From NCBI GenBank assembly GCA_946407015.1, contig CAMJML010000023.1, positions 1 to 53,454 on the forward strand: a stretch of DNA of 53,454 bases. Direction: 5' to 3'. The position numbers and the translations under genes were made by a program. Below the pieces are notes generated by a model. It saw only the letters and a program-made list of their open reading frames with translations. It was not told where the DNA came from and did not search any database. Numbering within the stretch: the stretch's first letter is position 1; each line of letters begins with the position of its first letter. This DNA comes from an uncultured Selenomonadales bacterium (GTDB lineage Bacteria > Bacillota > Negativicutes > DSM-1736 > Dendrosporobacteraceae). This document shows, piece after piece, positions 40,897 through 50,034 of the stretch.

Positions 40897-41015
40897 ATGG
40901 TTAAACGATGGCAGAAGCCGTCGAGGTTTAGCTAAATTAGCGGTATTTTTTGTAAAGGGAAATATCAGGTCATCAACGAATATAATATGTCATTAACTGA
41001 GAGAGGTTGAATTAC

Positions 41016-42983
41016 ATGCCTGCTGTACCAGGATTCCAGATACAACGGCGAATTGCTGTTTTTGTTACATTAATGCTCCTGCTGATACTTGTCTTAGCCG
41101 GTCGGCTGGCTTGGGTGCAATTTGTGGAGGGCAAAAATTTGTCCGCCAAGGTGCAAAATCAATTACGGGAAAGTAAAACGCTGCAATCACCCCGTGGCAC
41201 CATCTATGACCGCCAGGGGCGGGAACTGGCCATTAGCAATTTGACAAAGTCGTTATATGCTGATCCGGCTGAACTCAATAAAGATGCCGGCACGGTTGCG
41301 GCCTTGATCAGTCCGATCTTGGGAGCAAAAGCCGAACGTATTCAAGAATTGCTTGAAAGTGGCGGCCGCTTTGTTTGGATTCAGCGGATGCTTGAACCCG
41401 ATGTCGTTAAAAAATTGAATGAGGTGATTAAGGCACAAGACCTTCAGGGCTTTGGCTTTATCGAAGAAAGTAAGCGCTACTATCCGAATGACAGCCTTGC
41501 CGCTCAGGTGCTTGGTTTCGTCGGAACCGACGATATCGGTCTTGACGGGATTGAATTAGCGATGGACAAGCTGATTAAAGGGCAGTTGTCGGAGCAGGCC
41601 ATATTTACCGATAACCGCGGCCTGCCAATTTTTAATTCGATTTTCACTTTTTCGCCGCCCAAACAGGGCAAGAGTATTCATCTAACTCTGGATAGCAATA
41701 TTCAGTTTATGGTTGAAAAGGCGCTTGATAAAGCCATGGCATCTACCAAAGCCAAAACGGCTACCGTCATTGTGATGAATCCCCGGAATGGTGAAATTCT
41801 GGCTATGGCCAGCCGGCCTACCTATAACCCCAATCAATTCGGGAATTTTAGTCCTGCCGAGTGGAAGAACCGGGCGGTTTCTTATGTTTATGAACCAGGT
41901 TCAACGTTTAAAGCGATCGTTGCCGCCGGTGCTCTTCAAGAAGGGCTGGTCCAACCCAACGAAAGATTTCAAGATAATGGCTATGTCGTTGTTTCAGGAC
42001 GACGGATTAAAAACTGGAGTGATGAGAGTTACGGCAATATTACCTTTGTCGATGTGATCAAGAATTCCATCAATACCGGTTTTGTTGAGGTTGGACTGCG
42101 GCTAGGTGCCAGCAGGCTGACTAATTATGCCCGCCAGTTTGGCTTTGGGCAAACGACAGGGGTTGATTTACCCGGCGAAGAACAGGGTATTTTGTTCGAT
42201 CCCGACCATATGCGTGAGTCCGATATTGCCACCATGTCCATTGGCCAAAGTATTGCGGTTACGCCGCTGCAGTTGATTACCGCCATTTCAGCCATCGCGA
42301 ATGACGGGGTGCTGCTTAAACCTCATATCATTAAAGAAATTCAAAATGCGGATGGTTCTCTATACAGCTCGGCAGAAGTGAAGCCTGTCCGGCAGGCTGT
42401 CAGCCCTGAAACAGCCCGGACGCTGATTTCCTTGTTGGAAAAAGTGGTATCCGAAGGAGGCGGCGAGAAGGCTGCCGTGAAAGGATACCGTGTTGCAGGT
42501 AAAACCGGTACGGCCGAAAAACTGCGTGAAGACGGCAGCGGCTATCAAGCCGGGCATTATATCGCTTCCTTTGCCGGGTTTGCGCCTGTGGAAGATCCCC
42601 AGGTGGCTATTGTCGTGATCCTTGATGATCCCAGCGGGATTTATTATGGTGGGCAGGTCGCGGCACCGGTGGCCGGTGAAATTTTTAGCCAGGTCTTGCG
42701 CTACCTGAACATCACTCCGCAAGGCGTCAATGTGGTGCCCCCGGCTAAGACGGAGTTGAAAGCCACTGCGGCACCGGTTGCGCCGCCGGCCAATATTCCG
42801 CCGGGGAAAGTTGTGGTTCCGAACGTCATCGGAAAAAGCATGCGGCAGGCTGCCGATGGATTAAGTGCAGTTGGGCTGGGAATGGTTCCGGTTGGTACCG
42901 GGGTTGCGGTTGATCAGAGCAGTGCAGCCAACTCGATTGTCGATCCGGGGAGTGAAGTAACGGTATATTTTGAGCCCAGATAA
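41016..42983 (+). CDS. spoVD: SpoVD/FtsI-type class B penicillin-binding protein
   Basis: A bitopic transpeptidase of 655 residues. It has an N-terminal membrane anchor (IAVFVTLMLLLILVLAGRLAWVQF, about 13-36) and a PBP dimer domain beginning SPRGTIYDRQGRELA. The transpeptidase domain has EPGSTFKAI (catalytic SxxK Ser near 297), KNSINTGF (SxN) and AGKTGTAEK (KTG). A single PASTA domain (VVVPNVIGKSMRQAADGLSAVGL) closes it. One PASTA is typical of SpoVD, while FtsI homologues usually lack it or carry two; without synteny to mraY/murE, FtsI remains possible. The ATG at 41016 follows GAGAGG by nine bases. Confidence 0.9.
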   Translation: MPAVPGFQIQRRIAVFVTLMLLLILVLAGRLAWVQFVEGKNLSAKVQNQLRESKTLQSPRGTIYDRQGRELAISNLTKSLYADPAELNKDAGTVAALISPILGAKAERIQELLESGGRFVWIQRMLEPDVVKKLNEVIKAQDLQGFGFIEESKRYYPNDSLAAQVLGFVGTDDIGLDGIELAMDKLIKGQLSEQAIFTDNRGLPIFNSIFTFSPPKQGKSIHLTLDSNIQFMVEKALDKAMASTKAKTATVIVMNPRNGEILAMASRPTYNPNQFGNFSPAEWKNRAVSYVYEPGSTFKAIVAAGALQEGLVQPNERFQDNGYVVVSGRRIKNWSDESYGNITFVDVIKNSINTGFVEVGLRLGASRLTNYARQFGFGQTTGVDLPGEEQGILFDPDHMRESDIATMSIGQSIAVTPLQLITAISAIANDGVLLKPHIIKEIQNADGSLYSSAEVKPVRQAVSPETARTLISLLEKVVSEGGGEKAAVKGYRVAGKTGTAEKLREDGSGYQAGHYIASFAGFAPVEDPQVAIVVILDDPSGIYYGGQVAAPVAGEIFSQVLRYLNITPQGVNVVPPAKTELKATAAPVAPPANIPPGKVVVPNVIGKSMRQAADGLSAVGLGMVPVGTGVAVDQSSAANSIVDPGSEVTVYFEPR

Positions 42984-43023
42984 GGTATGCTAAAGGGATC
43001 ATCTTGCACTGCGAGGGATTGCT

Positions 43024-44310
43024 GTGAAAAAGCCATCACGACTATTGCTTAGGGAAGCTTGGCCGTTAGCTGAGAAAATTGCTCAATATCTCCAAACGAA
43101 TCAACACGTGCAACAACTGGCAGTGGCCGGTGCAGTAAGAAGAAGGCTGGAAACGGTCGCTGACATTGAACTGGTGATTGCCAGTTCTGCAGCAGACACT
43201 GTTCTGGATTTGGTCAGATCGATGCCAGGCATCGGACAGGTTCGTCAGCAAAATCACGAAGAATTCAGTGCCGAGTTGAGTGTCGGGATTCCGTTACACA
43301 TTCATGTTGTCGAACCGGCCCGCTTTATTCCCGTTCTTTATTTTCATACCGGCAGTGTCAGTCATAATGAACAAATTGCGATCATAGCCCAGGCTTATGG
43401 ATGGAAATTTAGCCGGAGAGGTCTGAACACCGCAAACGGGGAACCGCTGATCATCCAGGATGAACGGCAGTTTTGCCGCCGGCTGGGGTTGTCGTATATC
43501 GAACCAGAGCTGAGAGAAGGCCGGGGCGAGATCGCACGAGCCAGACAAGGAGAAATGCCGGATTTGGTTCAATTGACCGATATCAAAGGCGGCTTGCATG
43601 TGCATACCGCCTATTCCGATGGCCGTGACAGCATTGCCGCATTAGCAGCGGCGGCACAGAAACGAGGTTGGAGTTATCTAGGGATCAGTGATCATAGCCA
43701 ATCGGCACATTATGCCGGAGGGTTGAAGCTCCCGGCCATTTTGCAGCAGCGCCGTGAAATTGATCATGTGAATGACCAGCATCCCCAGTTGCTGATTTTG
43801 GCCGGTATAGAATGCGATATTCGTCCTGACGGATCGTTGGACTATCCGGATGAAATTCTTGCTCAGTTTGATTTTGTCGTCGCTTCCGTCCATTCGGCTT
43901 TTAAACAGGATGAGAAAGCGATGACCAGGCGAATCATTAAAGCGCTGGGCAATCCCTATGTCAGTATGTTAGGTCACCTGACCGGACGCATGCTGTTAAG
44001 ACGGCCTGGTTATGCGGTTGATGTTGAAGCGGTCATTGAGGCAGCAGCCAGAACGGGTACTATTATTGAAATCAACGCCAACCCTCGGCGGCTGGATTTG
44101 GATTGGCGCTGGCATACTTATGCTCGGGAACAAGGTGTGCTGCTATCTATCAATCCTGATGCCCATTCGGCAGATGAACTGGATTATGTACAATATGGGC
44201 TGGCTGCGGCTCGTAAAGGCGGCTTGACCGCTACAGATATTTTAAATACGCGTTCAGCTCAGGCGGTTCAAGTACGGCTGCAGGCTAAACGTGCATCTAT
44301 TTTACAATAA
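43024..44310 (+). CDS. Shortened PolX-like protein: degenerate nucleotidyltransferase plus PHP
   Basis: A 428-residue protein related to bacterial family X DNA polymerases (about 570 residues) but without the N-terminal 8-kDa and helix-hairpin-helix region. The palm motif reads VAGAVRRRLETVADIELVIAS, where PolX usually has GSxRRxxETxxDIDxL. The GS pair is GA and the second catalytic Asp is Glu. The linker LGLSYIEPELREGRGEI is intact. The PHP exonuclease domain (about 190-420) is complete: GGLHVHTAYSDGRDS, GISDHSQSAHY, GIECDI, VASVHSAF and INPDAHSADE. Polymerase activity is doubtful and 3'-5' exonuclease or phosphoesterase activity more likely. A spore DNA-repair role is speculative. Confidence 0.85.
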   Translation: MKKPSRLLLREAWPLAEKIAQYLQTNQHVQQLAVAGAVRRRLETVADIELVIASSAADTVLDLVRSMPGIGQVRQQNHEEFSAELSVGIPLHIHVVEPARFIPVLYFHTGSVSHNEQIAIIAQAYGWKFSRRGLNTANGEPLIIQDERQFCRRLGLSYIEPELREGRGEIARARQGEMPDLVQLTDIKGGLHVHTAYSDGRDSIAALAAAAQKRGWSYLGISDHSQSAHYAGGLKLPAILQQRREIDHVNDQHPQLLILAGIECDIRPDGSLDYPDEILAQFDFVVASVHSAFKQDEKAMTRRIIKALGNPYVSMLGHLTGRMLLRRPGYAVDVEAVIEAAARTGTIIEINANPRRLDLDWRWHTYAREQGVLLSINPDAHSADELDYVQYGLAAARKGGLTATDILNTRSAQAVQVRLQAKRASILQ

Positions 44311-44319
44311 AAATAATAA

Positions 44320-44341
44320 AAGGGCGGTTAGAACCGCCCTT
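44320..44341. terminator. Terminator between the PolX-like gene and SASP
   Basis: AAGGGCGG and CCGCCCTT (44320-44327 with 44334-44341) pair around a six-base loop, followed by TATCG. It can serve both convergent genes. Confidence 0.75.
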
Positions 44342-44352
44342 ATCGTGAAACA

Positions 44353-44568
44353 TTATTGTTGAGTATTGCCTGAAATGCTGGATTCATATTGTTCGATCAT
44401 TTTGCGAACCATTTGACCACCTACGCGACCGCAGTCAGCAGAGGTCATAGTAGCCCAGCCATTTTGACGAACAGTTTCTGCAATGCCCAATTCAGAAGCT
44501 ACTTCGAACTTCATGCGATCCAGGGCATTTTCAGCAGCAGGGTTTACAGGTTTATTGCTTCTTGCCAT
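44353..44568 (-). CDS. Small acid-soluble spore protein, alpha/beta type
   Basis: A 71-residue SASP that coats and protects spore DNA. The core pattern is clear: ALDRMKFEVASELGIAE contains the GPR protease cleavage site (Glu followed by Ile/Ala), and GQMVRKMIEQYE matches the second conserved block. The GGRVGGQMV region carries the DNA-binding Gly-rich turn. The ATG at 44568 is preferred because AGGAGGTG lies seven bases upstream on the minus strand. A candidate sigma-G promoter precedes it. Confidence 0.95.
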   Translation of the reverse strand: MARSNKPVNPAAENALDRMKFEVASELGIAETVRQNGWATMTSADCGRVGGQMVRKMIEQYESSISGNTQQ

Positions 44569-44599
44569 TGTTGTCACCTCCTTGATATCGTTCTAATCA

Positions 44600-44629
44600 T
44601 ATTATCAACAAAAATCAAAAAGGTTATGC
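44600..44629 (-). promoter_or_regulatory. Candidate sigma-G promoter of the SASP gene
   Basis: On the minus strand GCATA (44625-44629) and GATAATA (44600-44606) are 18 bases apart, close to the forespore sigma-G pattern GnATR-N18-CATnnTA. Confidence 0.5.
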
Positions 44630-44988
44630 TTGAATACATTATGTAAATAGTGGCAAATTTTTTTGGCAATTTTATAAAATTTTTCCAAAAGGAAGGGAAT
44701 ATTGGAGCTGAATCGAAGTACATAATACTGCTAGTGATTCTTGTGTCAGGATTGATCAGGCGCTAAACGCCAATCCTGAACCGGTGTCACCCTGCAGAAA
44801 CTGTTTTTGCAAATCGTTGTTAGCTCTGGAAAAATCTTGGACTTTTAATTTGCGATGTGCTTGGACAATCAAAGTTGTTATAGAATCAATTCGTGGCATT
44901 GTAAGAGTAATGCCGACGGGTGATGAACTTAGCCAATCGTCTACCTGGTTAAGCGAGCAAGTCAATAAATAGGCGAGGTGTTAAATGA
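44630..44988. other. Mostly gene-free region with two overlapping opposed open frames
   Basis: An open frame on each strand (plus 44784-44972, minus 44756-44965) covers the same DNA. Neither has a ribosome site or recognised motif, so I call neither. The plus-strand frame ends inside the ribosome site of the Spo0E-like gene, leaving open a short leader peptide or eroded gene. Confidence 0.4.
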
Positions 44989-45189
44989 GTGTCTGAATTG
45001 AGACAACTGCAGATGGAGATAGAACAGGTTCGCACTCGGCTGCACGAATTGGTTACTGTAAAGAGAGGACATTTCATTGATCCCGAAGTGACCGAGCTGA
45101 GTGAATATTTGGATAGCCTCATTGTAAAATATGAGAAAAATAAATCGGCTTTCAATAGCCTTGAAAATAAAAAACCCTCGAACAGCTAA
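44989..45189 (+). CDS. Spo0E-family aspartyl-phosphate phosphatase
   Basis: A 66-residue two-helix protein: LRQLQMEIEQVRTRLHELV, then DPEVTELSEYLDSLIVKYEK with the SxxLD signature of Spo0E-type phosphatases. These remove phosphate from Spo0A and restrain sporulation. GTG start with GAGGTG eight bases upstream; an ATG at 44985 is out of frame. Placed between the SASP gene and alr. Confidence 0.87.
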   Translation: MSELRQLQMEIEQVRTRLHELVTVKRGHFIDPEVTELSEYLDSLIVKYEKNKSAFNSLENKKPSNS

Positions 45190-45190
45190 C

Positions 45191-45222
45191 TGGGACTGGA
45201 TTTTTCCAGCCTGGTTTTTTAT
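45191..45222 (+). terminator. Probable terminator of the Spo0E-like gene
   Basis: ACTGG-rich and CCAG/CCTGG segments form an imperfect stem ending in a run of six T residues. Confidence 0.55.
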
Positions 45223-45333
45223 TATCTAAACTGTAAGACCATTTCTGGGCAGGAAAACCACAGCTGATTTTGCCTGCTTGCGGTAAAGCGTGATCAAGAG
45301 GTTTGTCAAAACAAAGAATGGGAGGAGAAACTC

Positions 45334-46440
45334 ATGCTTGAACGTCCAGTCTGGGCTCAAATCGACTTAACCGCTATTGCTCATAATGTGAAACAAATCA
45401 AAAAGTTATTAGACCCGCAAACAAAATTTTGCGCTGTGGTTAAAGCGGACGCATACGGGCATGGGGCAGTCAAGGTTGCAGAAACAGCGCTTGCAGCCGG
45501 TGCTGATTATTTAGCTGTGGCCATTTTAAGTGAAGCGTTGCAATTGCGGGCAGCAGGCTTTACGGTGCCTATTTTGATTTTGGGACCGACACCGGCGTAT
45601 CAAGCCAGACAATTGGTCAGTCAGCATATTGAGCAAACCGTCTTCGATCTGGAAACGGTGCAGGCTTTATCCAAAGCTGCTGTTGAACTCAACGCAGTAG
45701 CCAAAGTTCATATTAAGGTGGATACCGGTATGACCCGGGTCGGGGTGAGGTCGGAAGCTGCAGCTGCTTTCGCGGCAGCCGTTGCTGAGCTTCCCGGAAT
45801 CAAAATTGAAGGTGTTTTTTCGCATTTTGCTACTTCAGACAGTGAGGATAAGACGTATGCGTTAGCGCAATTTGACCGTTTTCAGCATGCGCTAAGTGGA
45901 ATCGAGCGGCAGGGCATTGAGGTACCGCTTAAGCATATTGCCAACAGCGCGGCCATTCTGGAGTTGCCGCAGACGCATTTGGATATGGTGAGGGCCGGAA
46001 TCATCCTATACGGCTTGTGGCCGTCCGATGAGGTCAAGCAAAGCATTGAGCTGCGCCCTGCCATGCAGTTCAAAGCTTTGGTCAGCTTTGTGAAAGAAGT
46101 CCCCGCCGGTGTTGGCATTAGCTACGGCTGTACGTATGTGACCGACAAGCCCAGCCTCATTGCGACACTGCCTGTTGGGTACGCTGATGGCTGGACCAGG
46201 CTGCTGGCTGAAAAGGCTCATGTGGTTATCCGGGGGCAGCGGGCTAAAATTGTCGGCCGTATTTGTATGGATCAATGCATGGTCGATGTGACCGACATTG
46301 CTGATGTGCGGGCCGGTGACGAAGTTTTACTTTTTGGCGGTAAAGAGCTTCCTGCTGATGAAGTGGCCAGGCAGCTTGGCACGATTAATTATGAAATTGT
46401 CTGTATGGTGGGAAAGAGAGTGCCGAGGATATATAAATAA
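45334..46440 (+). CDS. alr: Alanine racemase
   Basis: PLP-dependent interconversion of L- and D-alanine for peptidoglycan, 368 residues. The PLP lysine sits in CAVVKADAYGHGAV (Lys near residue 37). KVHIKVDTGMTRVGV and GVFSHFATSD follow. The second-subunit catalytic Tyr is in GISYGCTYV (near 262), and GRICMDQCMVDVTDI lies near 312. AATGGGAGGAG precedes the ATG. Alanine is also a spore germinant, so a coat-associated racemase role is possible but not shown. Confidence 0.96.
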   Translation: MLERPVWAQIDLTAIAHNVKQIKKLLDPQTKFCAVVKADAYGHGAVKVAETALAAGADYLAVAILSEALQLRAAGFTVPILILGPTPAYQARQLVSQHIEQTVFDLETVQALSKAAVELNAVAKVHIKVDTGMTRVGVRSEAAAAFAAAVAELPGIKIEGVFSHFATSDSEDKTYALAQFDRFQHALSGIERQGIEVPLKHIANSAAILELPQTHLDMVRAGIILYGLWPSDEVKQSIELRPAMQFKALVSFVKEVPAGVGISYGCTYVTDKPSLIATLPVGYADGWTRLLAEKAHVVIRGQRAKIVGRICMDQCMVDVTDIADVRAGDEVLLFGGKELPADEVARQLGTINYEIVCMVGKRVPRIYK

Positions 46441-46496
46441 CTGAGGTTTGGTCATTTTTGCTTATATAATTAAGTATAAATTTAATTATGGTTAAT

Positions 46497-46533
46497 AAAA
46501 GAAACATGTATACTGTATACATGTTTCTTTTTC
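46497..46533 (+). terminator. Terminator of alr
   Basis: A 16-bp perfect stem (46497-46512 with 46516-46531), a three-base loop and T residues. Confidence 0.85.
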
Positions 46534-46600
46534 GCAGGAACCGGCCTGAATTTGTCGTATATTTTGCTATGAATAAAATAAAGTGTATCAGGATGTTAAG

Positions 46601-46663
46601 AGATAATAACTAATGATTATTAACAATGGGGTTAATAATTGTTTTGGTATTATCTTTTTTTTA
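46601..46663 (+). promoter_or_regulatory. Attenuator-like hairpin in the ald leader
   Basis: An outer 8-bp stem AGATAATA/TATTATCT (46601-46608 with 46648-46655) and an inner 9-bp stem ATTATTAAC/GTTAATAAT (46616-46624 with 46631-46639) are followed by an uninterrupted T-run, 25-30 bases before the ald GTG. The alr terminator lies more than 60 bases upstream, so this second one belongs to the ald transcript and may be conditional. The stems are AT-rich and therefore weak. Confidence 0.5.
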
Positions 46664-46688
46664 TTAAAATTTTAAGGGGGATTTTATC

Positions 46689-47804
46689 GTGATTATTGGT
46701 GTAGTAAAAGAAATCAAAAACAATGAAAACCGTGTAGGCTTAACTCCTGCCGGAACCGAAGCGCTGCGCAAAGCCGGTCACACCGTCCTGGTTGAACTGA
46801 ATGCCGGTATTGGCAGCGGGTTTTCCAATGAAAGCTATGAAAAAGCGGGTGCCCAAATTATAGCGGATAAGAAAGCTCTCTTTGATAAGTCCGATATGAT
46901 CATCAAAGTAAAAGAGCCGCTTGCAGCCGAATATGATTTATTCCACGAGGGTCAAATTCTGTTTACTTATCTTCATCTTGCGCCGGAACCTGAATTAACC
47001 AAAGCCCTGCTGGCTAAAAAAGTCATCGGTATTGCTTATGAAACCATCGTGGGCCGCAATAACAGTCTGCCATTGTTGTCGCCAATGAGTGAAGTTGCCG
47101 GTAGAATGGCTGTACAAATTGGTGCACAGTTCCTGGAGAAACCAAACGGCGGCAAAGGCATTTTACTTGGCGGTGTTCCAGGCGTGGCTTCCGCCCAAGT
47201 GGTTATTGTCGGCGGCGGTATTGTGGGTACCAATGCGGCAAAAATGGCTGTCGGCCTGGGTGCCAGAGTGGCTATCATCGATAAATCGGCCGAACGGTTA
47301 GCTTACCTGGACGATATTTTCGGTGGCCGTGTAACGACGGTCATGTCCAACAGCTATAACATTGCCGAGTGGGTCGCTAAAGCTGACCTGGTTGTGGGTG
47401 CTGTATTGCTGCCAGGTGCAAAAGCACCAAAATTAGTAACCGAAGAAATGGTTAAAACCATGGAAGCCGGTTCGGTTATTGTCGATGTGGCTATCGACCA
47501 AGGCGGATCGGTTGAGACCATTGACCGCGTAACCACTCATAGTGAGCCGACGTATACCAAATTTGGTGTGGTTCATTATGCTGTAGCTAATATGCCCGGT
47601 GCGGTTGCCCGCACTTCGACACTGGCTTTAACCAATGTGACCCTGGAGTATGCTTTGCAAATAGCCAATAAAGGCTATCGCCAAGCCTGCCTCGATAATC
47701 CTGGACTGGCCAAAGGTGTCAATGTTATTGACGGCAAGCTGACTTATCAAGCGGTTGCCGATGCCTTAAATATTCCTTACACCCCGCTCGAACAAGCGCT
47801 ATAA
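46689..47804 (+). CDS. ald: Alanine dehydrogenase
   Basis: NAD-dependent oxidative deamination of L-alanine to pyruvate and ammonia, 371 residues. N-terminal block [21 protein letters not shown] with the substrate-binding Arg, [10 protein letters not shown] (Lys near 74), [11 protein letters not shown], and the NAD-binding [22 protein letters not shown] near 170. [19 protein letters not shown] lies near 297. GTG start with AAGGGGG at 46674-46680. Next to alr, so D-alanine could be funnelled through L-alanine to pyruvate. A hairpin leader suggests regulated expression. Confidence 0.96.
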   Translation: MIIGVVKEIKNNENRVGLTPAGTEALRKAGHTVLVELNAGIGSGFSNESYEKAGAQIIADKKALFDKSDMIIKVKEPLAAEYDLFHEGQILFTYLHLAPEPELTKALLAKKVIGIAYETIVGRNNSLPLLSPMSEVAGRMAVQIGAQFLEKPNGGKGILLGGVPGVASAQVVIVGGGIVGTNAAKMAVGLGARVAIIDKSAERLAYLDDIFGGRVTTVMSNSYNIAEWVAKADLVVGAVLLPGAKAPKLVTEEMVKTMEAGSVIVDVAIDQGGSVETIDRVTTHSEPTYTKFGVVHYAVANMPGAVARTSTLALTNVTLEYALQIANKGYRQACLDNPGLAKGVNVIDGKLTYQAVADALNIPYTPLEQAL

Positions 47805-47816
47805 GAGCTGCAAGTC

Positions 47817-47852
47817 AAAGACGTCCACACGGTGATGTGGACGTCTTTTCCA
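47817..47852 (+). terminator. Terminator of ald
   Basis: A 12-bp stem AAAGACGTCCAC with its complement (47817-47828 with 47837-47848) followed by T/C residues. Confidence 0.85.
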
Positions 47853-47903
47853 TTTGTAAGGACTTTCTAACAATGCTTTTTCCTGGTAGGAAATTAACCG
47901 ATG

Positions 47904-47912
47904 TTTGTCGAA
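47904..47912 (+). promoter_or_regulatory. Spo0A-box-like site upstream of cheR
   Basis: TTTGTCGAA contains the exact Spo0A core TGTCGAA, about 80 bases before the cheR start. Functional relevance is unproven. Confidence 0.3.
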
Positions 47913-47992
47913 TAACTGTAAAAAATCATAATGGCTATTAGCGCGGCTGGAGAATGAAGCTGTAGGGTAGATCGTTAATGGAGGTACAATGG

Positions 47993-48775
47993 ATGAGCAA
48001 TGAACGCGACTGGGAAACATTTAAACAAAAATTCAATGCAAAATCAGGGATTAATTTAAATGATTATAAACCTACACAAATGCAGCGGCGCATTACCAAT
48101 TTAATGACCCGGCATGGTGTAAACAGCTATGTGGGTTTTTTTGAATTAATTGACCGCAATCAAGCCTTATATAAAGACTTTGTCGATTACCTTACCATCA
48201 ATGTGACGGAGTTTTTTCGTACGCCGGAGAAGTTTCAAGAGCTGGAAAAAAAGGTGCTGCCCGATTTGCTGGCAAAAAGTCCAAAATTGAATATTTGGAG
48301 TGCCGGTTGTTCCATTGGTGCGGAGCCGTATTCTTTGGCCATTATTTTAAATGAACTGACTCCCACTACCAGGCATCGGATTTTAGCTACCGATCTGGAT
48401 GTCGAAATTTTAGCCAAAGCGAAAAAAGGGATTTATACCAGCAATGAATTTAAAAACATTCCACAAACCCGGGAAAAGAAGTATTTTAAACTCATAGACA
48501 ATAATTATATGATCAGTGATGATATCAAAGCCCGGGTAGAATTTCAGCGCCACAACCTGCTGCTGGACAAGTTTGAATCAGGCTTTGATTTAATCCTTTG
48601 CCGTAATGTAGTGATCTACTTTACTGAGGAAGCCAAAGATACGTTATACCGGCGCTTTTTTGCGGCCTTAAAGCCAGGGGGCGTATTGTTTGTCGGTGGT
48701 ACTGAGGCGATCTTGAATTTTCGCGATATCGGCTTTCAAAGCTATCTGCCGTTTTTCTATCGTAAACCGCTTTAA
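47993..48775 (+). CDS. cheR: Chemotaxis protein methyltransferase CheR
   Basis: SAM-dependent glutamate methyltransferase acting on chemoreceptors, 260 residues. N-terminal helical domain with INLNDYKPTQMQRRI, TINVTEFFRTPEKFQELEKKVLP near 66, and SAM-binding IWSAGCSIGAEPYSLAI near 97. ATDLDVEILAKAKKGIY near 126 and FDLILCRNVVIYFTEEA follow. The ATG at 47993 follows GGAGGT by seven bases. Its stop overlaps the convergent carboxypeptidase gene by four bases. The two receptors in this window are likely substrates. Not in a che operon here. Confidence 0.96.
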   Translation: MSNERDWETFKQKFNAKSGINLNDYKPTQMQRRITNLMTRHGVNSYVGFFELIDRNQALYKDFVDYLTINVTEFFRTPEKFQELEKKVLPDLLAKSPKLNIWSAGCSIGAEPYSLAIILNELTPTTRHRILATDLDVEILAKAKKGIYTSNEFKNIPQTREKKYFKLIDNNYMISDDIKARVEFQRHNLLLDKFESGFDLILCRNVVIYFTEEAKDTLYRRFFAALKPGGVLFVGGTEAILNFRDIGFQSYLPFFYRKPL

Positions 48776-49929
48776 ATCAATCCCCAGGCGGATAATTGCC
48801 GAAACCAGTTAATTAAATGATTGAGAAAGATCCGGGCCGGGGTGCGTTCCTCTACCTCCTGGGCTGCCACGATATCCACGGTTTTTACGGCTTTTTCCTG
48901 AACAAAAAACACAATTTCGCCAATCTTTTGCCCCTGATAGACAGGGGCTTTTATTGTTTCCGGCAGATCAACCTCAACACTGACCTGTTCATACTGAGCT
49001 GTGTCAATGACTAAGGCGGCCTGATCGGCGACAATGGCATCAATTTCGGTTTTTAAGCCGTTGGTGACCGGGAGCGTATTGACGACATCCCCTTTGGCGG
49101 CGTAATCAAATAATTTGAAGTTGGCAAAACCCCACTTCAATAATTTCATGGAATCAAACCAGCGGGAATGGTCGTGGAGGACGACGGCGATCAGTTTCTG
49201 GTTGTCACGGGTGGCGCTGGATACCAGGCAAGGGCCGGCTTCACCGGTTGTACCTGTCTTTACACCGTCAGCCTCTTCCAGCATCCACAGCAGCTTGTTG
49301 GTATTGCGGAGATCCTGATCATGTTCGCGGCCGCGCTGGTCGAACCAGTCAATACTGGTTTGCCGGGTATTGACAATATCGGCAAATACCGGATTGAGCA
49401 TGGCATAGCGGGCCAGCCAGGCTAGGTCAAATGCACTGGAATAATGACCGGCTGCACTCAATCCATGGGGGTTGCGAAAATGACTGTCATAGGCGCCCAG
49501 CGCCTGGGCTTTGTTGTTCATCTGGATGACAAATTCTTCGACCGATCCGGCCAGATGTTCGGCAATAGCAACAGCGGCATCATTGCCTGAGCGCAGCATC
49601 AGTCCGGTCAGCAGTTCGCGCAGCAGAATTTTTTGACCGGTTTGCAAATGCATGGAGGAACCGGGAGTTGCGGCCGCGCGGGCACTGACTTTCACTTCTT
49701 CATCGAGGCGGCCGCTTTCGACAGCCAGGATGGCAGTCAGGATTTTGGTTGTGCTGGCTGGTGCAAGATGGGTGTGAGCTTTTTTCTCATAGAGGATTTG
49801 TCCGGTTTTTGCGTCAATCAATACAGCAGCAGCTGCGCTGATGTCCGGCGGTGCCGCGAGGGTAACTCCTGCAGGCAGGATTCCCATAAGCAGCCAAAGC
49901 CAAATCATTGTTTTGATGAGTATGCGCAT
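48772..49929 (-). CDS. D-alanyl-D-alanine carboxypeptidase (class C low-molecular-weight PBP)
   Basis: An exported DD-peptidase of 385 residues trimming peptidoglycan stem peptides. A signal peptide (MRILIKTMIWLWLLMGILPAGVTLAA) is followed by the catalytic domain with APASTTKILTAILA (SxxK), RSGNDAAVAIAEH (SxN) and DGVKTGTTGEAG (KTG). From about residue 290 comes the PBP5-type C-terminal beta domain, ending with an amphipathic helix for membrane attachment. DacF/DacB-like; which one cannot be decided, since spoIIA is not adjacent. Confidence 0.95.
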   Translation of the reverse strand: MRILIKTMIWLWLLMGILPAGVTLAAPPDISAAAAVLIDAKTGQILYEKKAHTHLAPASTTKILTAILAVESGRLDEEVKVSARAAATPGSSMHLQTGQKILLRELLTGLMLRSGNDAAVAIAEHLAGSVEEFVIQMNNKAQALGAYDSHFRNPHGLSAAGHYSSAFDLAWLARYAMLNPVFADIVNTRQTSIDWFDQRGREHDQDLRNTNKLLWMLEEADGVKTGTTGEAGPCLVSSATRDNQKLIAVVLHDHSRWFDSMKLLKWGFANFKLFDYAAKGDVVNTLPVTNGLKTEIDAIVADQAALVIDTAQYEQVSVEVDLPETIKAPVYQGQKIGEIVFFVQEKAVKTVDIVAAQEVEERTPARIFLNHLINWFRQLSAWGLI

Positions 49930-50014
49930 GCCATCTCCTCCAGCGAATTCATTTCAGTACGGAAGACGTGAGTTCATCCTTGGGGTGCGGACATATACCG
50001 GCGCTGCCGCCATT

Positions 50015-50034
50015 CAGAATTGTCGGCAATTCTG
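50015..50034. other. Short perfect hairpin upstream of the carboxypeptidase gene
   Basis: CAGAATTG/CAATTCTG (8 bp, loop TCGG) within a weaker outer TATACC/GGTATA pairing, in the gap 49930-50186 between divergent genes. It could be an operator or leader hairpin. Nothing else was recognised in this gap. Confidence 0.4.
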
